A program made the position numbers and the translations under genes. Source: Halalkalicoccus sp. CG83 (lineage in GTDB: Archaea > Halobacteriota > Halobacteria > Halobacteriales > Halalkalicoccaceae). From it: DNA of 64,000 bases. The DNA lies in NCBI RefSeq assembly GCF_037081715.1, contig NZ_JAZDDH010000001.1, positions 496,001 to 560,000 on the forward strand. Reading direction: 5' to 3'. The notes under the pieces were generated by a model. It made no database searches, had not been told where the DNA came from, and was given only the letters and a program-made list of their open reading frames with translations. This document shows positions 1-8,877 of the stretch, one piece after another (the stretch's first letter is position 1; each line of letters opens with the position of its first letter).

Positions 1-688
1 TGAGCCACCGCCTGGTGGTGAGCCCCATCATGATCGCGAGCATGATCATCAGCGGGATCTGGAAGACGATGGCGAGATACGCCATCAGGATGAGGATCAG
101 GTCGAACGTCGAGGAGAGCGCGAACGCGATCTCGCCGGCCTCCTGGGAGTAGGTGAGGAAGTAGGTGAAGATCGCTGGCAGGACGACGAAGTACGCGAAG
201 AGCACGCCGACGACGGCGAGCACGAGGCTGGTCGGCACCGCTGCGAGGTAGTACTTGCGCTCGTTCTTGTAGAGGCCCGGGCGCATGAACCGGTAGGCCT
301 GGTAGACGACCACCGGCAGCGCGACGATCAGTCCCGCCAAACTGGCGACCTTGATGCGCGCGAGGACGAACTCGAGCGGGCCGTAGACCCGGGGTTGGGT
401 GACCTCGCTGTTCGGCAGGATCGAGTACCAGAGGAAATTGATGAGCTGATCCGCGAGCGGGAAGACGACGATGCTGATCGAGCCGGCGACGACGATGACG
501 ATCGCCAGCCGCTTTATCATCTCCTCGATGTGGTCGGCGAGCGGCATCTCCTCGTCCTCGGTGGGGGCGGAGAGGCCGCCGACGTCCTCGTCGTCGGCGT
601 CGGCGTCAGCCGTGGCCGTCGCTCGGGTGGTCGTCCCCCCATCGGTCGCGACGGCAGGCTCCGTGGTCGGCTCGCGGGGCTCGCCCAT
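1..688 (-). CDS. tatC: Sec-independent translocase TatC (single-domain form), 3' end outside window
   Basis: This is the integral membrane subunit of the twin-arginine translocase, which recognises folded Tat substrates. Translation from the ATG at 686-688 gives an acidic N-terminal extension of about 45 residues. The TatC core follows, with LADHIEEMIKRL before the first membrane segment and the motif YQAYRFMRPGLYKNERKY in the middle; at least four hydrophobic segments are visible. The gene runs off the left edge, so the last part is missing. It is divergent from a double TatC gene at 849, an arrangement known from haloarchaea (TatCo/TatCt). Haloarchaea export many folded proteins by Tat, and several Tat substrates are encoded in this window. 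Confidence 0.93.
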   Translation of the reverse strand, partial: MGEPREPTTEPAVATDGGTTTRATATADADADDEDVGGLSAPTEDEEMPLADHIEEMIKRLAIVIVVAGSISIVVFPLADQLINFLWYSILPNSEVTQPRVYGPLEFVLARIKVASLAGLIVALPVVVYQAYRFMRPGLYKNERKYYLAAVPTSLVLAVVGVLFAYFVVLPAIFTYFLTYSQEAGEIAFALSSTFDLILILMAYLAIVFQIPLMIMLAIMMGLTTRRWL

Positions 689-848
689 TCATCCGGACGT
701 AGGCGTCCGCGCCACTATAGGCTTTCTTGAACGCGTCCGAGGTTCGTCCCCCGAACGCCACGTTCGATATCGATTCGGCCGTTCGTTCGGGTCCGCGAGC
801 CGTCGAGAAAAGAAAGTTGATATGCACGAACGCGCTATCACGAGGTGA

Positions 849-3557
849 ATGTCGAGTTCGATCGTCGACGAGGACACCGCCCGCAGTCTCAACAGCGGGA
901 AGGAGTCGATCGGGGCGGTGCTGTCGACGGCGCAGACTCATCTCCAGAAGGTCTTCATCATCTTCGTCGTCGGCTTTCTCGGGACGTTCTACGCGCTCAG
1001 GGCCTACGTCTGGGACTGGCTCAAGTGGGTCACCGTCTCGGAGATGGCGCCGGAGGTGGCCGAGGAACACGAGATCATCGTCCAGACCCCCTTCGAGGTC
1101 ATCCTCCTGCAGGCGAAGATCGGGATCGTCGCGGGGATCCTCATCGCCCTTCCGCTGCTCCTCTACCTCTCGCGCCACGAACTCAGAGCACGCGGCTACT
1201 GGCCCCAGACGCCGATCTCGCGGTGGAAAGCCGTCGCGATCGCGCTGCTCTCGCTCGGGCTGTTCGTCGGCGGCGTCGTCTACGCCTTCGCGGTGTTCTT
1301 CCCGCTGATCCTCGGGTTCCTCGCGACGTTCTCGCTCGGCGTCGGCGTGACGCCGACGTGGTCGATCGTCATGTGGACCGAGTTCCTCGTCCTGCTGACC
1401 ATCTCGTTCGGGCTCGCCGCCCAGCTCCCGCTCGCGATGAGTTCGCTCGCGTACATCGAGGTCGTCCCCTACGAGACGTTCCGGGACAAGTGGCGCTACG
1501 CGATCCTCGGGATCTTCATGTTCGGCGCGCTGTTCTCCCCGCCCGACCCGATCTCCCAGATCATGTGGGCGCTCCCGCTGATCGTCCTCTACGGGTTCAG
1601 CCTCGGGCTGACCCGCTTCATCGTCAACCTCAAACGCGGCGGGCGAGCGGAGATCGGGCCCACGTTCCGACGCAACGCCGGAAAGCTCATCGGCGCGCCG
1701 TTGTTGCTCGCCGCCGCTCTCTACGCCGCGCTCGTCTCCGGCGCCGGCCGGTACCTCCACGACGAACTCCTCGCTCCGCGGGGCATCGCCCTCCCCGAGG
1801 CGCTCTGGCTCCAGCAGGTGCTCGGCGTCTCCCGCGAGATCGCGCTCGCGGTCGGCGCCGCGGGCGCCACGTTCCTCCTCGCGTTCGCCGTCCTCGGGCT
1901 CTACTACCTGTTCACCTCGGTGAACGTCGAGGAGTCCGCCGGCGGTCGGATGGGCGACCCGGCCGGGATCGACCTCGCACCGCTCGACGCGGCGGGGGTC
2001 CGTGCGGCCCCGGATGCGGCCTTCGAGGCGCTCTCGGAGGAGGAGGCGCTCAAGCTCGCCCGCTCGGCGATCGACGACGGCGAGGGCGAGAAGGCCGAGG
2101 CGATCCTCGAACGCTTCGACGCAGCCCACGAGGACGACGCCGACGGGGACGCCTCCGCTACGAACGCGGAGACGACCGCCGGGACGGAGACCGGGGCGGA
2201 CGCCGGCGCGGAGACAGCCGCCGGGGAGGGCGGCGTGGTCCAGGACACTGCGACGGGGATGTTCGCCGCGTTCTCCGAGGAGAAGGACGAGGACGACATC
2301 GGCGGCTACATCTACGACATCAAGTACATCGCCGACAGCCTCCGCTCGCGACTGTTCGTGATCTTCGCCGTCTTCGGACTCGTGCTGATGGGGACGTTCA
2401 CGTTCTTCTACCTCGGCGGAGTGCGGGTCATCACGGAGGACTTCGTCTCGCGGATGCCGGCGGCGATCGTCAGCGTCGAGGACTTCCGGATCATCGACCT
2501 CCACCCGGTCGAGACGCTGATCTTCATCATCAAGGTCAGCACCATGCTCGCGGCGCTCGCGATCCTCCCGATGCTGCTCTACTACGCATGGCCGGCGATG
2601 CGGGACCGCGGACTGACGACCGGCCAGCGCTCGGTCGTCTACGAGTGGACCGTCGCGTTCGTGTTGGCGCTGGTCGGCGGTACGCTCCTCGGCTACTACT
2701 ACATCGCACCCGGGATCATCGGCTTCCTCGTCTACGACGCGGTCCGAGGGGGGATGATCATCTCCTATCAGATCAGCAAGTTCTCCTGGCTGATCATCTA
2801 CACCACCGTCGGCGTCGGTCTGCTCGCCTGCGTGCCGATCACGATGTGGATGCTCTTTCGCGGCAAGGTCTCCTCCTACCGGGCGATGCGGAACCGCTGG
2901 CGCGAGATGACGATCGCGGTCTTCGCCGTCTCCGGGGTGTTCACACCGATCAGCGTCCTGACGATGTTCCTGGTCGCGATCCCGACCATGCTGGCCTACG
3001 GGCTCGGACTCGCGGGCCTGTGGGTCGTCACCGCCGGTGGCCGCCGGGACCACGTCCCGCCCGACGACCGGAGCATCGGAAGCGAAAGCGACGAGGGCAG
3101 CGCGAAGTGGCTCGCGCTGATCCTCGCGATCCTCGTCCTCGTCGGGATCGGCGTCGTCGCCGGCGGCGTCAGCAGCGTCGTCGACGACACGTCGTTCGGC
3201 AGCGACGACCCGCCGGAGGAACCGCCGCTCGAGGAGGACGACCCCGGCGAACCGGCGGACGACGACTCGACGGCCGCTGACGACGAGGCCGCCGACGAGA
3301 ACGCGAGCGGCGGCGACGCGAACGAGGCGGAGCCGGCCGGCTCCGGGTCGGACGACGAGACCGAACGGGACGAACCCAACGCCACCGACGACGACGAAAC
3401 CGACGGTGATAACGCGACCGACGGCGATAACGAGACGGACGCGGCCGAACCGAACGATACCGAGAACGAGACCGACGATGCGGACGAGGACGGCGGCATC
3501 GACGACGGTGACGACGACGGCTCCGGAATTGACGTCCGCGAGCCGATAGACGGTTGA
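849..3557 (+). CDS. tatC2: Double TatC-domain protein (TatCt) with long acidic C-terminal tail
   Basis: A haloarchaeal-type fusion of two TatC domains in one 902-residue chain. The first domain covers roughly residues 25-270. A membrane linker and an acidic soluble linker (about 360-480) follow. The second TatC domain runs roughly 490-740, with IYDIKYIADSLRSRLF at its start. After a last hydrophobic segment (about 753-775) the final 120 residues are almost all D, E, N, T, G and S, an extreme acidic tail. ATG at 849 is preceded directly by GAGGTGA, an unusually tight spacing for a ribosome binding site. Known Tat biology in haloarchaea says this paralogue works beside the single TatC as part of the main export route; the role of the tail is not known to me. 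Confidence 0.93.
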   Translation: MSSSIVDEDTARSLNSGKESIGAVLSTAQTHLQKVFIIFVVGFLGTFYALRAYVWDWLKWVTVSEMAPEVAEEHEIIVQTPFEVILLQAKIGIVAGILIALPLLLYLSRHELRARGYWPQTPISRWKAVAIALLSLGLFVGGVVYAFAVFFPLILGFLATFSLGVGVTPTWSIVMWTEFLVLLTISFGLAAQLPLAMSSLAYIEVVPYETFRDKWRYAILGIFMFGALFSPPDPISQIMWALPLIVLYGFSLGLTRFIVNLKRGGRAEIGPTFRRNAGKLIGAPLLLAAALYAALVSGAGRYLHDELLAPRGIALPEALWLQQVLGVSREIALAVGAAGATFLLAFAVLGLYYLFTSVNVEESAGGRMGDPAGIDLAPLDAAGVRAAPDAAFEALSEEEALKLARSAIDDGEGEKAEAILERFDAAHEDDADGDASATNAETTAGTETGADAGAETAAGEGGVVQDTATGMFAAFSEEKDEDDIGGYIYDIKYIADSLRSRLFVIFAVFGLVLMGTFTFFYLGGVRVITEDFVSRMPAAIVSVEDFRIIDLHPVETLIFIIKVSTMLAALAILPMLLYYAWPAMRDRGLTTGQRSVVYEWTVAFVLALVGGTLLGYYYIAPGIIGFLVYDAVRGGMIISYQISKFSWLIIYTTVGVGLLACVPITMWMLFRGKVSSYRAMRNRWREMTIAVFAVSGVFTPISVLTMFLVAIPTMLAYGLGLAGLWVVTAGGRRDHVPPDDRSIGSESDEGSAKWLALILAILVLVGIGVVAGGVSSVVDDTSFGSDDPPEEPPLEEDDPGEPADDDSTAADDEAADENASGGDANEAEPAGSGSDDETERDEPNATDDDETDGDNATDGDNETDAAEPNDTENETDDADEDGGIDDGDDDGSGIDVREPIDG

Positions 3558-3567
3558 GGACTACCGC

Positions 3568-4302
3568 TTACTGCTCGCCCGGCGTAGCGTCCTCGGTGAT
3601 CGCGAGCGAGAACGAGAAGTCGTCGGATACGTTCGCGGGCGCCTCCTCGGGGGTCAGGTAGCCGACCGCGTACGCCGTGTAGACGCTACCGGCCTCGAGA
3701 TCCAACGCGAACCGTGCCAGTTCGTCCTCCTCGCCCGCCTCGCGCGTCTCGAGGATCTCCTCGTCGACCGGGACGTCGACGTAGACTCCCTCCCCGAACT
3801 CGAGTCCCTCGGCCAGGACCGTCCCGTCGTCGGTCGCAACGTCGATCGCCGGCGCGTCGGGCGAGGCGTGGACCGCCCGTAGGCGGGCGTGGCCCGGTTC
3901 GGTCGGTCCGTTCTCGTCCTCGAAACGCACCAGTTCGAGCGGGCGCTCGCTCAGCGAACACACCTCGCCGATCGCCGCCAGGGTGTACTCGCCCGAATCG
4001 AGCCGGACGTCGGTCTCGAAGATCGCCTCCTCCGGGCGTTCGCCGGCCGGGGTGAACGAGAGGGCGTAGCTCCTCGGCTCGTAGGAGACGTAGTCGCTCT
4101 GGGTGAGCGGGTCGACGTTCTCGAAGGCCGGGTCACCGTTCGCGTAGACGTCGACCGTCGGGACGTCGGGCGAGAGGTGAACGATCCGGACGGCGTCCTC
4201 GCGTTCCCCGTGGGAGCTCGCCCCGTCCACGCCCGCACCTGCCCCGATCGCGACCCCTGCTCCGATGCCCGCCAGCACCGATCGACGTGTGTACTGCGCC
4301 AT
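3568..4302 (-). CDS. Tat-exported DUF4397 domain protein
   Basis: A 244-residue secreted protein. The start is taken at 4302 because the chain then begins MAQYTRRSVLAGIGAGVAIG, a clean Tat signal with twin arginine and a hydrophobic stretch; an upstream ATG in frame would add nine residues. The mature part has two repeats typical of DUF4397: VRIVHLSPDVPTVDVYANG and LRAVHASPDAPAIDVATDDG. The family is made of beta-rich cell-surface proteins of unknown function. It converges with the TatCt gene and is divergent from the RHH gene at 4386. Confidence 0.88.
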   Translation of the reverse strand: MAQYTRRSVLAGIGAGVAIGAGAGVDGASSHGEREDAVRIVHLSPDVPTVDVYANGDPAFENVDPLTQSDYVSYEPRSYALSFTPAGERPEEAIFETDVRLDSGEYTLAAIGEVCSLSERPLELVRFEDENGPTEPGHARLRAVHASPDAPAIDVATDDGTVLAEGLEFGEGVYVDVPVDEEILETREAGEEDELARFALDLEAGSVYTAYAVGYLTPEEAPANVSDDFSFSLAITEDATPGEQ

Positions 4303-4385
4303 GACTGGTACGGGGGAGCCGAAGCGCAATAAAACACGTCGATCCGAACGGTGTAAGTCCGCCGAGCGAGTGATGTTCTCCAGAT

Positions 4386-4562
4386 ATGCCCAAGATAAGC
4401 GTCGAAGTGCCCCAGGAGCTTCTCGAGGACCTCGATTCGCACGTCGGCGACGAGGGGAAGTTCGTCAACCGGAGCGAGGCGATCCGCGCCTCGATCAGGA
4501 AGACGCTCGACCTGCTCGACGAGATCGACCAGCGCCAGGGACGCCTCGAGGATGAGCGGTAG
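4386..4562 (+). CDS. Ribbon-helix-helix (CopG-type) regulator, 58 aa
   Basis: Short protein with the ribbon-helix-helix layout: strand ISVEVPQELLEDLD, then a helix pair starting at NRSEAIRASIRKTLDLLDE. Such proteins bind DNA as dimers through the N-terminal strand. The stop codon lies 11 bp inside the next gene, so the pair is almost surely co-transcribed and translationally coupled. The context suggests it controls the downstream transporter gene or its own operon; that link is inference. No toxin-like partner is visible. Confidence 0.88.
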   Translation: MPKISVEVPQELLEDLDSHVGDEGKFVNRSEAIRASIRKTLDLLDEIDQRQGRLEDER

Positions 4563-5262
4563 GGCCGACGCGCCGCGGCTCGCGCTCGCGGCGCTGTTCG
4601 TCACCGCGCTGGTGACCGCCCAGCTGCTCGCGGTGAAGATCCTCGCGTTCGGTCTCCCCTTCGAGCTGCCGCTGGTCGGACGCGAGGTGATCGTCCCGGC
4701 AGGGGTGCTCGCCTACGCGATCACCTTCCTCGCGACGGACTGTTACGCCGAGCTGTACGGCCGCCGGCCCGCCCAGACGCTGGTCAACGTCGGCTTCGCG
4801 ATGATCCTCGTGATGCTCTCGCTGGTGTGGCTCGCGATCCTCGCGCCCGGCTCGCCCGCGGGCGTCGATCCCGATCTGTTCGCACGGGTGCTCGCGCCGA
4901 GCACGAACGTCGTCCTCGGAGGACTGTGCGCCTACCTCGTCAGCCAGAACTGGGACGTGATCGCCTTCCACCGTATCCGCGAGCGCACCGGACGGAAGCT
5001 GCTCTGGGTGCGAAACGTCGGCTCGACGGCGACCAGCCAGGCGATCGACACCGTCGTCTTCGTGAGCGTCGCCTTCCTGCTCGCGCCCTCGCTCCTCGGA
5101 ATCGGTGACGCGCTTTCGTTTCCGGCGATCCTCGGGCTGATCGTCGGGCAGTACCTGATCAAACTGCTTATCGCGCTGGCGGATACGCCCCTCGTCTACG
5201 CGGTCGTCGGGCTGGTACGCTCTCGGGGTCTCGCTCGGACGGCGCCCGCCGACGCCGACTGA
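4552..5262 (+). CDS. Queuosine-precursor-type transporter (VUT/YhhQ family)
   Basis: A 236-residue membrane protein with about six hydrophobic segments and the family motif AITFLATDCYAELYGRRPAQ near residues 60-78, plus a second conserved block around LWVRNVGSTATSQAIDT. The VUT/YhhQ family imports queuosine precursors in bacteria. In archaea the logical substrate is preQ0, used for archaeosine in tRNA (inference). It overlaps the RHH gene upstream by 11 bp. Converges with rlmE. Confidence 0.88.
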   Translation: MSGRADAPRLALAALFVTALVTAQLLAVKILAFGLPFELPLVGREVIVPAGVLAYAITFLATDCYAELYGRRPAQTLVNVGFAMILVMLSLVWLAILAPGSPAGVDPDLFARVLAPSTNVVLGGLCAYLVSQNWDVIAFHRIRERTGRKLLWVRNVGSTATSQAIDTVVFVSVAFLLAPSLLGIGDALSFPAILGLIVGQYLIKLLIALADTPLVYAVVGLVRSRGLARTAPADAD

Positions 5263-5269
5263 CGATCGA

Positions 5270-6025
5270 TCACTCCACTCGTTTCGCGAACCCGAAGCGC
5301 GGCTTTACGTCCTCGATCTCGATCTCGACCTCGTCGCCCCTCCCGGCGCCGGGAACGAAGACGGTGTAGCCCTCGATCCGGGCGATCCCGTCGCCCTCGC
5401 GCCCCTCGTCCTCGATCTCGACCGTCAGTCGATCGCCCTCCGAGACGGGCGCGGTGAGATAGCCCTTCGCGATCAGGTAGACCTCCGAGGACTGCTTCCG
5501 AGAGGCCTTCGGACTGGTGGTGCGGACGTACTCGAAGGTCTCCTCGAGGTCCTCCCTGAAGGGCGCGAGGTCCTGTCCCTCGAACACCTTCACGACGAAG
5601 TCACCGCCGGGGGCGAGCACGTCGCGTGCGGTCTCGAACGCCTGGCGAGCGAGGTGGACCGAGCGGGCGTGATCGAGCGAGTACTCGCCGGTCATGTTCG
5701 GCGCCATATCGGAGAGGACCACATCGGCCTCGCCGACCCGCTCGGCGATCCGCTCGCGGGTCCGCTCGTTGGTCATGTCGCCCTTGATCGTCTCGACGTC
5801 CTCTAGGGAGTCGATCCGCTGGAAGTCCACTCCCAGGACGGTGCCGGTGCCGACGCGCTCCTTCGCGACCTGGAGCCAGCCGCCCGGCGCGGCGCCCAGG
5901 TCGACCACCCGGTCGCCGTGCGAGAGGACGTCCTCGAGATCGTCGAGCTGTTTGAGCTTGTACGCCGCCCGGGAGCGATACCCCTGCTGTTTCGCCTTGT
6001 TGTAGTACTCGTCCTTTCCGGACAT
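5270..6025 (-). CDS. rlmE: 23S rRNA 2'-O-methyltransferase RlmE (FtsJ/RrmJ) with TRAM domain
   Basis: An FtsJ-type methyltransferase of 251 residues that methylates a ribose in the A-loop of 23S rRNA. The SAM site is VVDLGAAPGGWLQVA (about 41-55). The K-D-K-E catalytic set is seen in AAYKLKQLDD, VLSDMAPNMTGEYSLDHARS, FVVKVFEGQ and SSEVYLIAKGY. Residues about 195-250 form a TRAM domain (EGDRLTVEIEDEGREGDGIA), a fusion typical of haloarchaeal RlmE that probably helps RNA binding. Starts with ATG at 6025. Confidence 0.95.
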   Translation of the reverse strand: MSGKDEYYNKAKQQGYRSRAAYKLKQLDDLEDVLSHGDRVVDLGAAPGGWLQVAKERVGTGTVLGVDFQRIDSLEDVETIKGDMTNERTRERIAERVGEADVVLSDMAPNMTGEYSLDHARSVHLARQAFETARDVLAPGGDFVVKVFEGQDLAPFREDLEETFEYVRTTSPKASRKQSSEVYLIAKGYLTAPVSEGDRLTVEIEDEGREGDGIARIEGYTVFVPGAGRGDEVEIEIEDVKPRFGFAKRVE

Positions 6026-6102
6026 TCTGTTGGTGGAACGTACGCGAGCGACCCGTAAACGCCCTTCGCTCCCCGTCTACCGATCGAATCCGCTCGGATC
6101 GA

Positions 6103-7308
6103 TTAGAACGACCGCGGGAGGCCGAGCACGTTCTCGCCGACGTAGTTCAGTGCGAGCTCCTGGGTGATCGGCACCAGCCTCGTCAGACGGGCCTCCCGGA
6201 AGTAGCGCTCGACGTCGTACTCGCGGGCGACGCCCCGGCCGCCGTGGGTCTGGACCGCCGCATCGCTCGCCTCGAACGCCGCCTCCGCCGCGAGGTACTT
6301 CGCGACGTTCGCCCAGGTGCCGATCGTCTTCGGGTCGTCCTCGTCGGTCCGGCCGGCGGCCGTGTACACCAGCTGTCGGGCCGCCTGGACGCGCGCATAG
6401 GCCGCCGCGAGCGGGTGCTGGATCGCCTGGTTCCTGCCGATGGAACGGCCGAACACCTCTCGTTCGCCGGCGTAGGCCGCGCCACGCTCGATCGCGAGTT
6501 CGCCGAGGCCGGTACACTCGGCGGCGATCACCAGCCGCTCCTCGTTGAGCCCGTCGAGGACGTGATAGAAGCCGCGGTCCTCCTCGCCGATCAGGGCCTC
6601 CGCGGGCAGTCGAAGGCCGTCGTACTCGACTCGGAAGGAGTGGACGACGTTGCTCGCGGTCTTCTCGATCTCCTCGAGGTGGATGGCGTCGGCGTCGAAC
6701 GCCTCCTCGAGATCGACGAGGAAGAGCGAGATGCCCTCGGTCTTCTTCTCGACCGCCTCCTTCGGCGTGGTCCGTGCGGCGAGCACCGCGTAGTCGGAGA
6801 CGTCGATCCGCGAGGTCCATAGCTTCTCGCCGTCGATCACGTACTCCTCGCCCTCCCGCCTCGCACGGGTCTCGATGGCGGTCGACTCCGAGCCTGCCTT
6901 CGGCTCCGTCAACGAGAAACACTGGATCCAGGCGTCGCCGCTCGCCACCCGCGGGAGGAGCTCCTCCTTCATCTCGTCGCTGCCGTGCTTCACGAGCGGC
7001 GAGGAGTTGTAGACCGCGGCGTGGATCGTCTGTGCGCCGCTGAAGCCCGCGCCGCTGGCGGCGATCGTCTCCATCATGACGACGGCCTCCGTCGTCCCCA
7101 GTCCCTTCCCCCCGTACGCCTCGGGGACGAGCACGCCGAGCCAGCCCTCGTCGGCGAGCGCCTCGACGAACGCGTGGGGGTACTCGCCTGCGGCGTCCTT
7201 CTCGCGCCAGTACTCCCGGTCGAACTCGGCGCAGATCGCCTCGATCTCCTCGCGGACCCGTCGCTGGCGGTCGGTCAGCTCGACCGCTCGTTCGGAAAAC
7301 GCTAACAT
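6103..7308 (-). CDS. Acyl-CoA dehydrogenase
   Basis: A 401-residue FAD enzyme of the acyl-CoA dehydrogenase family, which oxidises acyl-CoA to enoyl-CoA. Visible family blocks are LGVLVPEAYGGKGLG, the FAD/substrate block IQCFSLTEPKAGSESTAIET followed by GEKLWTSRIDVSDYAVLAAR, and the C-terminal block IQTHGGRG-like AVQTHGGRGVAREYDVERYF. The latter precedes the usual end FREARLTRLVPITQELALNYV. The next gene upstream on the same strand (MmgE/PrpD) stops 60 bp away, so both may serve carboxylic-acid or CoA-ester breakdown. The true substrate cannot be read from the sequence. Confidence 0.92.
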   Translation of the reverse strand: MLAFSERAVELTDRQRRVREEIEAICAEFDREYWREKDAAGEYPHAFVEALADEGWLGVLVPEAYGGKGLGTTEAVVMMETIAASGAGFSGAQTIHAAVYNSSPLVKHGSDEMKEELLPRVASGDAWIQCFSLTEPKAGSESTAIETRARREGEEYVIDGEKLWTSRIDVSDYAVLAARTTPKEAVEKKTEGISLFLVDLEEAFDADAIHLEEIEKTASNVVHSFRVEYDGLRLPAEALIGEEDRGFYHVLDGLNEERLVIAAECTGLGELAIERGAAYAGEREVFGRSIGRNQAIQHPLAAAYARVQAARQLVYTAAGRTDEDDPKTIGTWANVAKYLAAEAAFEASDAAVQTHGGRGVAREYDVERYFREARLTRLVPITQELALNYVGENVLGLPRSF

Positions 7309-7368
7309 GCTACTCCCTGGCTTCCCGGCCGTGTTAAGCCTGTAGTTCGCGGCGAACTCGAGTGCGAA

Positions 7369-8745
7369 TCAGCCGCCGGTCGCGACGGCCATCAGCTCCT
7401 CGATCGACCGCTCCGGAAGCTCCGCGACCGCCGTCGCGAGCGCGTCGGGATCGACGTCCACCTCGGAGGTCCCTACGAGCCCGCGGGTCTTCTCCGTGAC
7501 CCGATCCCAGGACATCGGATCGTCGGGTTCGCCGTACGGGACATCGACGAACCGCTCGTATACCTCGTCGGCCTCGACGCTCACCCGAGCACACCACCGT
7601 TCGGGGAAGGCGTCCTGCACGTCGGCATCCGTATCGACGCTCGTCGCGTCCATGAGCCGGCGGAACCCCTGGTCCTCGAACCGCGGCGACTCGTCGAGCC
7701 GGCCGGCGGTCCGAAGGAACGGTTCGGCGCCCGCCGCCCCCTCCACGAGGGCGAGCGCCGCCGCGAACGGCATGCTGAACTGACAGTCGACGAAGTTCTC
7801 CGGGCGTCGTTTCGACTCGATCGGAGCGCCCGTCAGTCGTACCCCCGCCTCGGGAAGCGCCACCTCGACGTTCGTCACCTCGTCGGGATCCACCGAGGTT
7901 GCGAGTTCGCGGAGGGCGTCGATCGCGGGGTGCATGTACCGACAGCACGGATAGGGTTTGAGCCCCGTCTCCTCTACCGCGTTTCGGCCGGCCAGCCGCT
8001 CGATCGCCTCGGGGCGGGCGTCGTGGGTGTACCCTTCGAAGAAGCCGAACTCCCCCTCGATCGGCTCGGCGGCCCCCTCGAAGCCCGCTGCCGCGAGCTC
8101 CACCGCCGTCACCGCCCGCCGGGCCGCGAGTCCGGGGTGGAGGCGCTTGTTCCAGGCGCCGTTCTCGAGGAACTGCAACGAGCCCGCCGCCTGGCTCCCG
8201 TTGACGCCGAACGCGTTCTCGACCTCCTCCTCGGAGAGTCCGCGGACGACGCCCGCGGCCGCGGTCGCGCCGAACGTCCCGCAGGTCGCGGTGATGTGGA
8301 ACCCCTGCGCGTAGTGGGCGTCGGGGTTGACCGCCTCGCCCACCGTGCAGGCGACGTCGTAGCCGGCGGCGACGCCCGCGAGAAACCGTTCAGAGGAGGC
8401 GCCGGTCGCCTCGGCGGTCGCGAGCGCCGCCGCGATCGACGGTGCGCCGGGGTGCAGCGACGAACCCAGATGCGTGTCGTCGAAGTCGAGGCTGTGAGCC
8501 AGGGTGCCGTTTACGAGCGCCCCAGCGTCCGGCGAGACGCGTTCGCCGCTGGGTATCACCGTCGCGGCGCCGCCGCCGGCGAATCCCGTCCCCTCGAGGA
8601 GCGCAGGCGTCGAGTCGGCGTGGGCCGCCCCGCCGATCGCGACGCCGAACCAGTCGAGGACGTGCTTTCGGAGCGTCTCGTCTGCGCTCACCGTACCGTC
8701 GAGGCCGGCGCAGTACGCCGCCAATCGGTCCGTGAACTCGGCCAT
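7369..8745 (-). CDS. MmgE/PrpD family protein (2-methylcitrate dehydratase-like)
   Basis: A 458-residue protein matching the MmgE/PrpD family, which includes 2-methylcitrate dehydratase and related lyases or isomerases. Family blocks are SLDFDDTHLGSSLHPGAPSI, GYDVACTVGEAVNP and the later KPYPCCRYMHPAIDAL. It shares a strand with the acyl-CoA dehydrogenase 60 bp downstream, so a joint transcript is plausible. No methylcitrate synthase or lyase is nearby, so the exact reaction stays open. ATG at 8745. Confidence 0.88.
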   Translation of the reverse strand: MAEFTDRLAAYCAGLDGTVSADETLRKHVLDWFGVAIGGAAHADSTPALLEGTGFAGGGAATVIPSGERVSPDAGALVNGTLAHSLDFDDTHLGSSLHPGAPSIAAALATAEATGASSERFLAGVAAGYDVACTVGEAVNPDAHYAQGFHITATCGTFGATAAAGVVRGLSEEEVENAFGVNGSQAAGSLQFLENGAWNKRLHPGLAARRAVTAVELAAAGFEGAAEPIEGEFGFFEGYTHDARPEAIERLAGRNAVEETGLKPYPCCRYMHPAIDALRELATSVDPDEVTNVEVALPEAGVRLTGAPIESKRRPENFVDCQFSMPFAAALALVEGAAGAEPFLRTAGRLDESPRFEDQGFRRLMDATSVDTDADVQDAFPERWCARVSVEADEVYERFVDVPYGEPDDPMSWDRVTEKTRGLVGTSEVDVDPDALATAVAELPERSIEELMAVATGG

Positions 8746-8847
8746 CGATTACGGCTACGGATCCCCGAGATAAGTATGCACGTGACACGCGGATCGCGTC
8801 GTCGAGCGCCCTTCTTCGCGGTGCGCGCACGCGCGTAAACGGCTGGG

Positions 8848-8853
8848 TTTTTA
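8848..8853 (+). promoter_or_regulatory. TATA element of the PCNA gene
   Basis: TTTTTA lies 25 bp before the PCNA start codon at 8878. At the usual archaeal spacing transcription would start at or next to the ATG, giving a leaderless mRNA. No Shine-Dalgarno sequence is seen. Confidence 0.6.
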
Positions 8854-8877
8854 CCTCGCGGTTTCGTAGCTCGCGAC

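Noticed and set aside
606-3053. 815-codon open frame antisense to the double TatC gene
   Set aside because: Composition is R/D/E/H-rich without a folded core, caused by the high GC third positions of the real gene on the plus strand.
4386-5262. Reading the RHH gene and its neighbour as a toxin-antitoxin pair
   Set aside because: The partner is a six-helix transporter of the VUT family, not a toxin.
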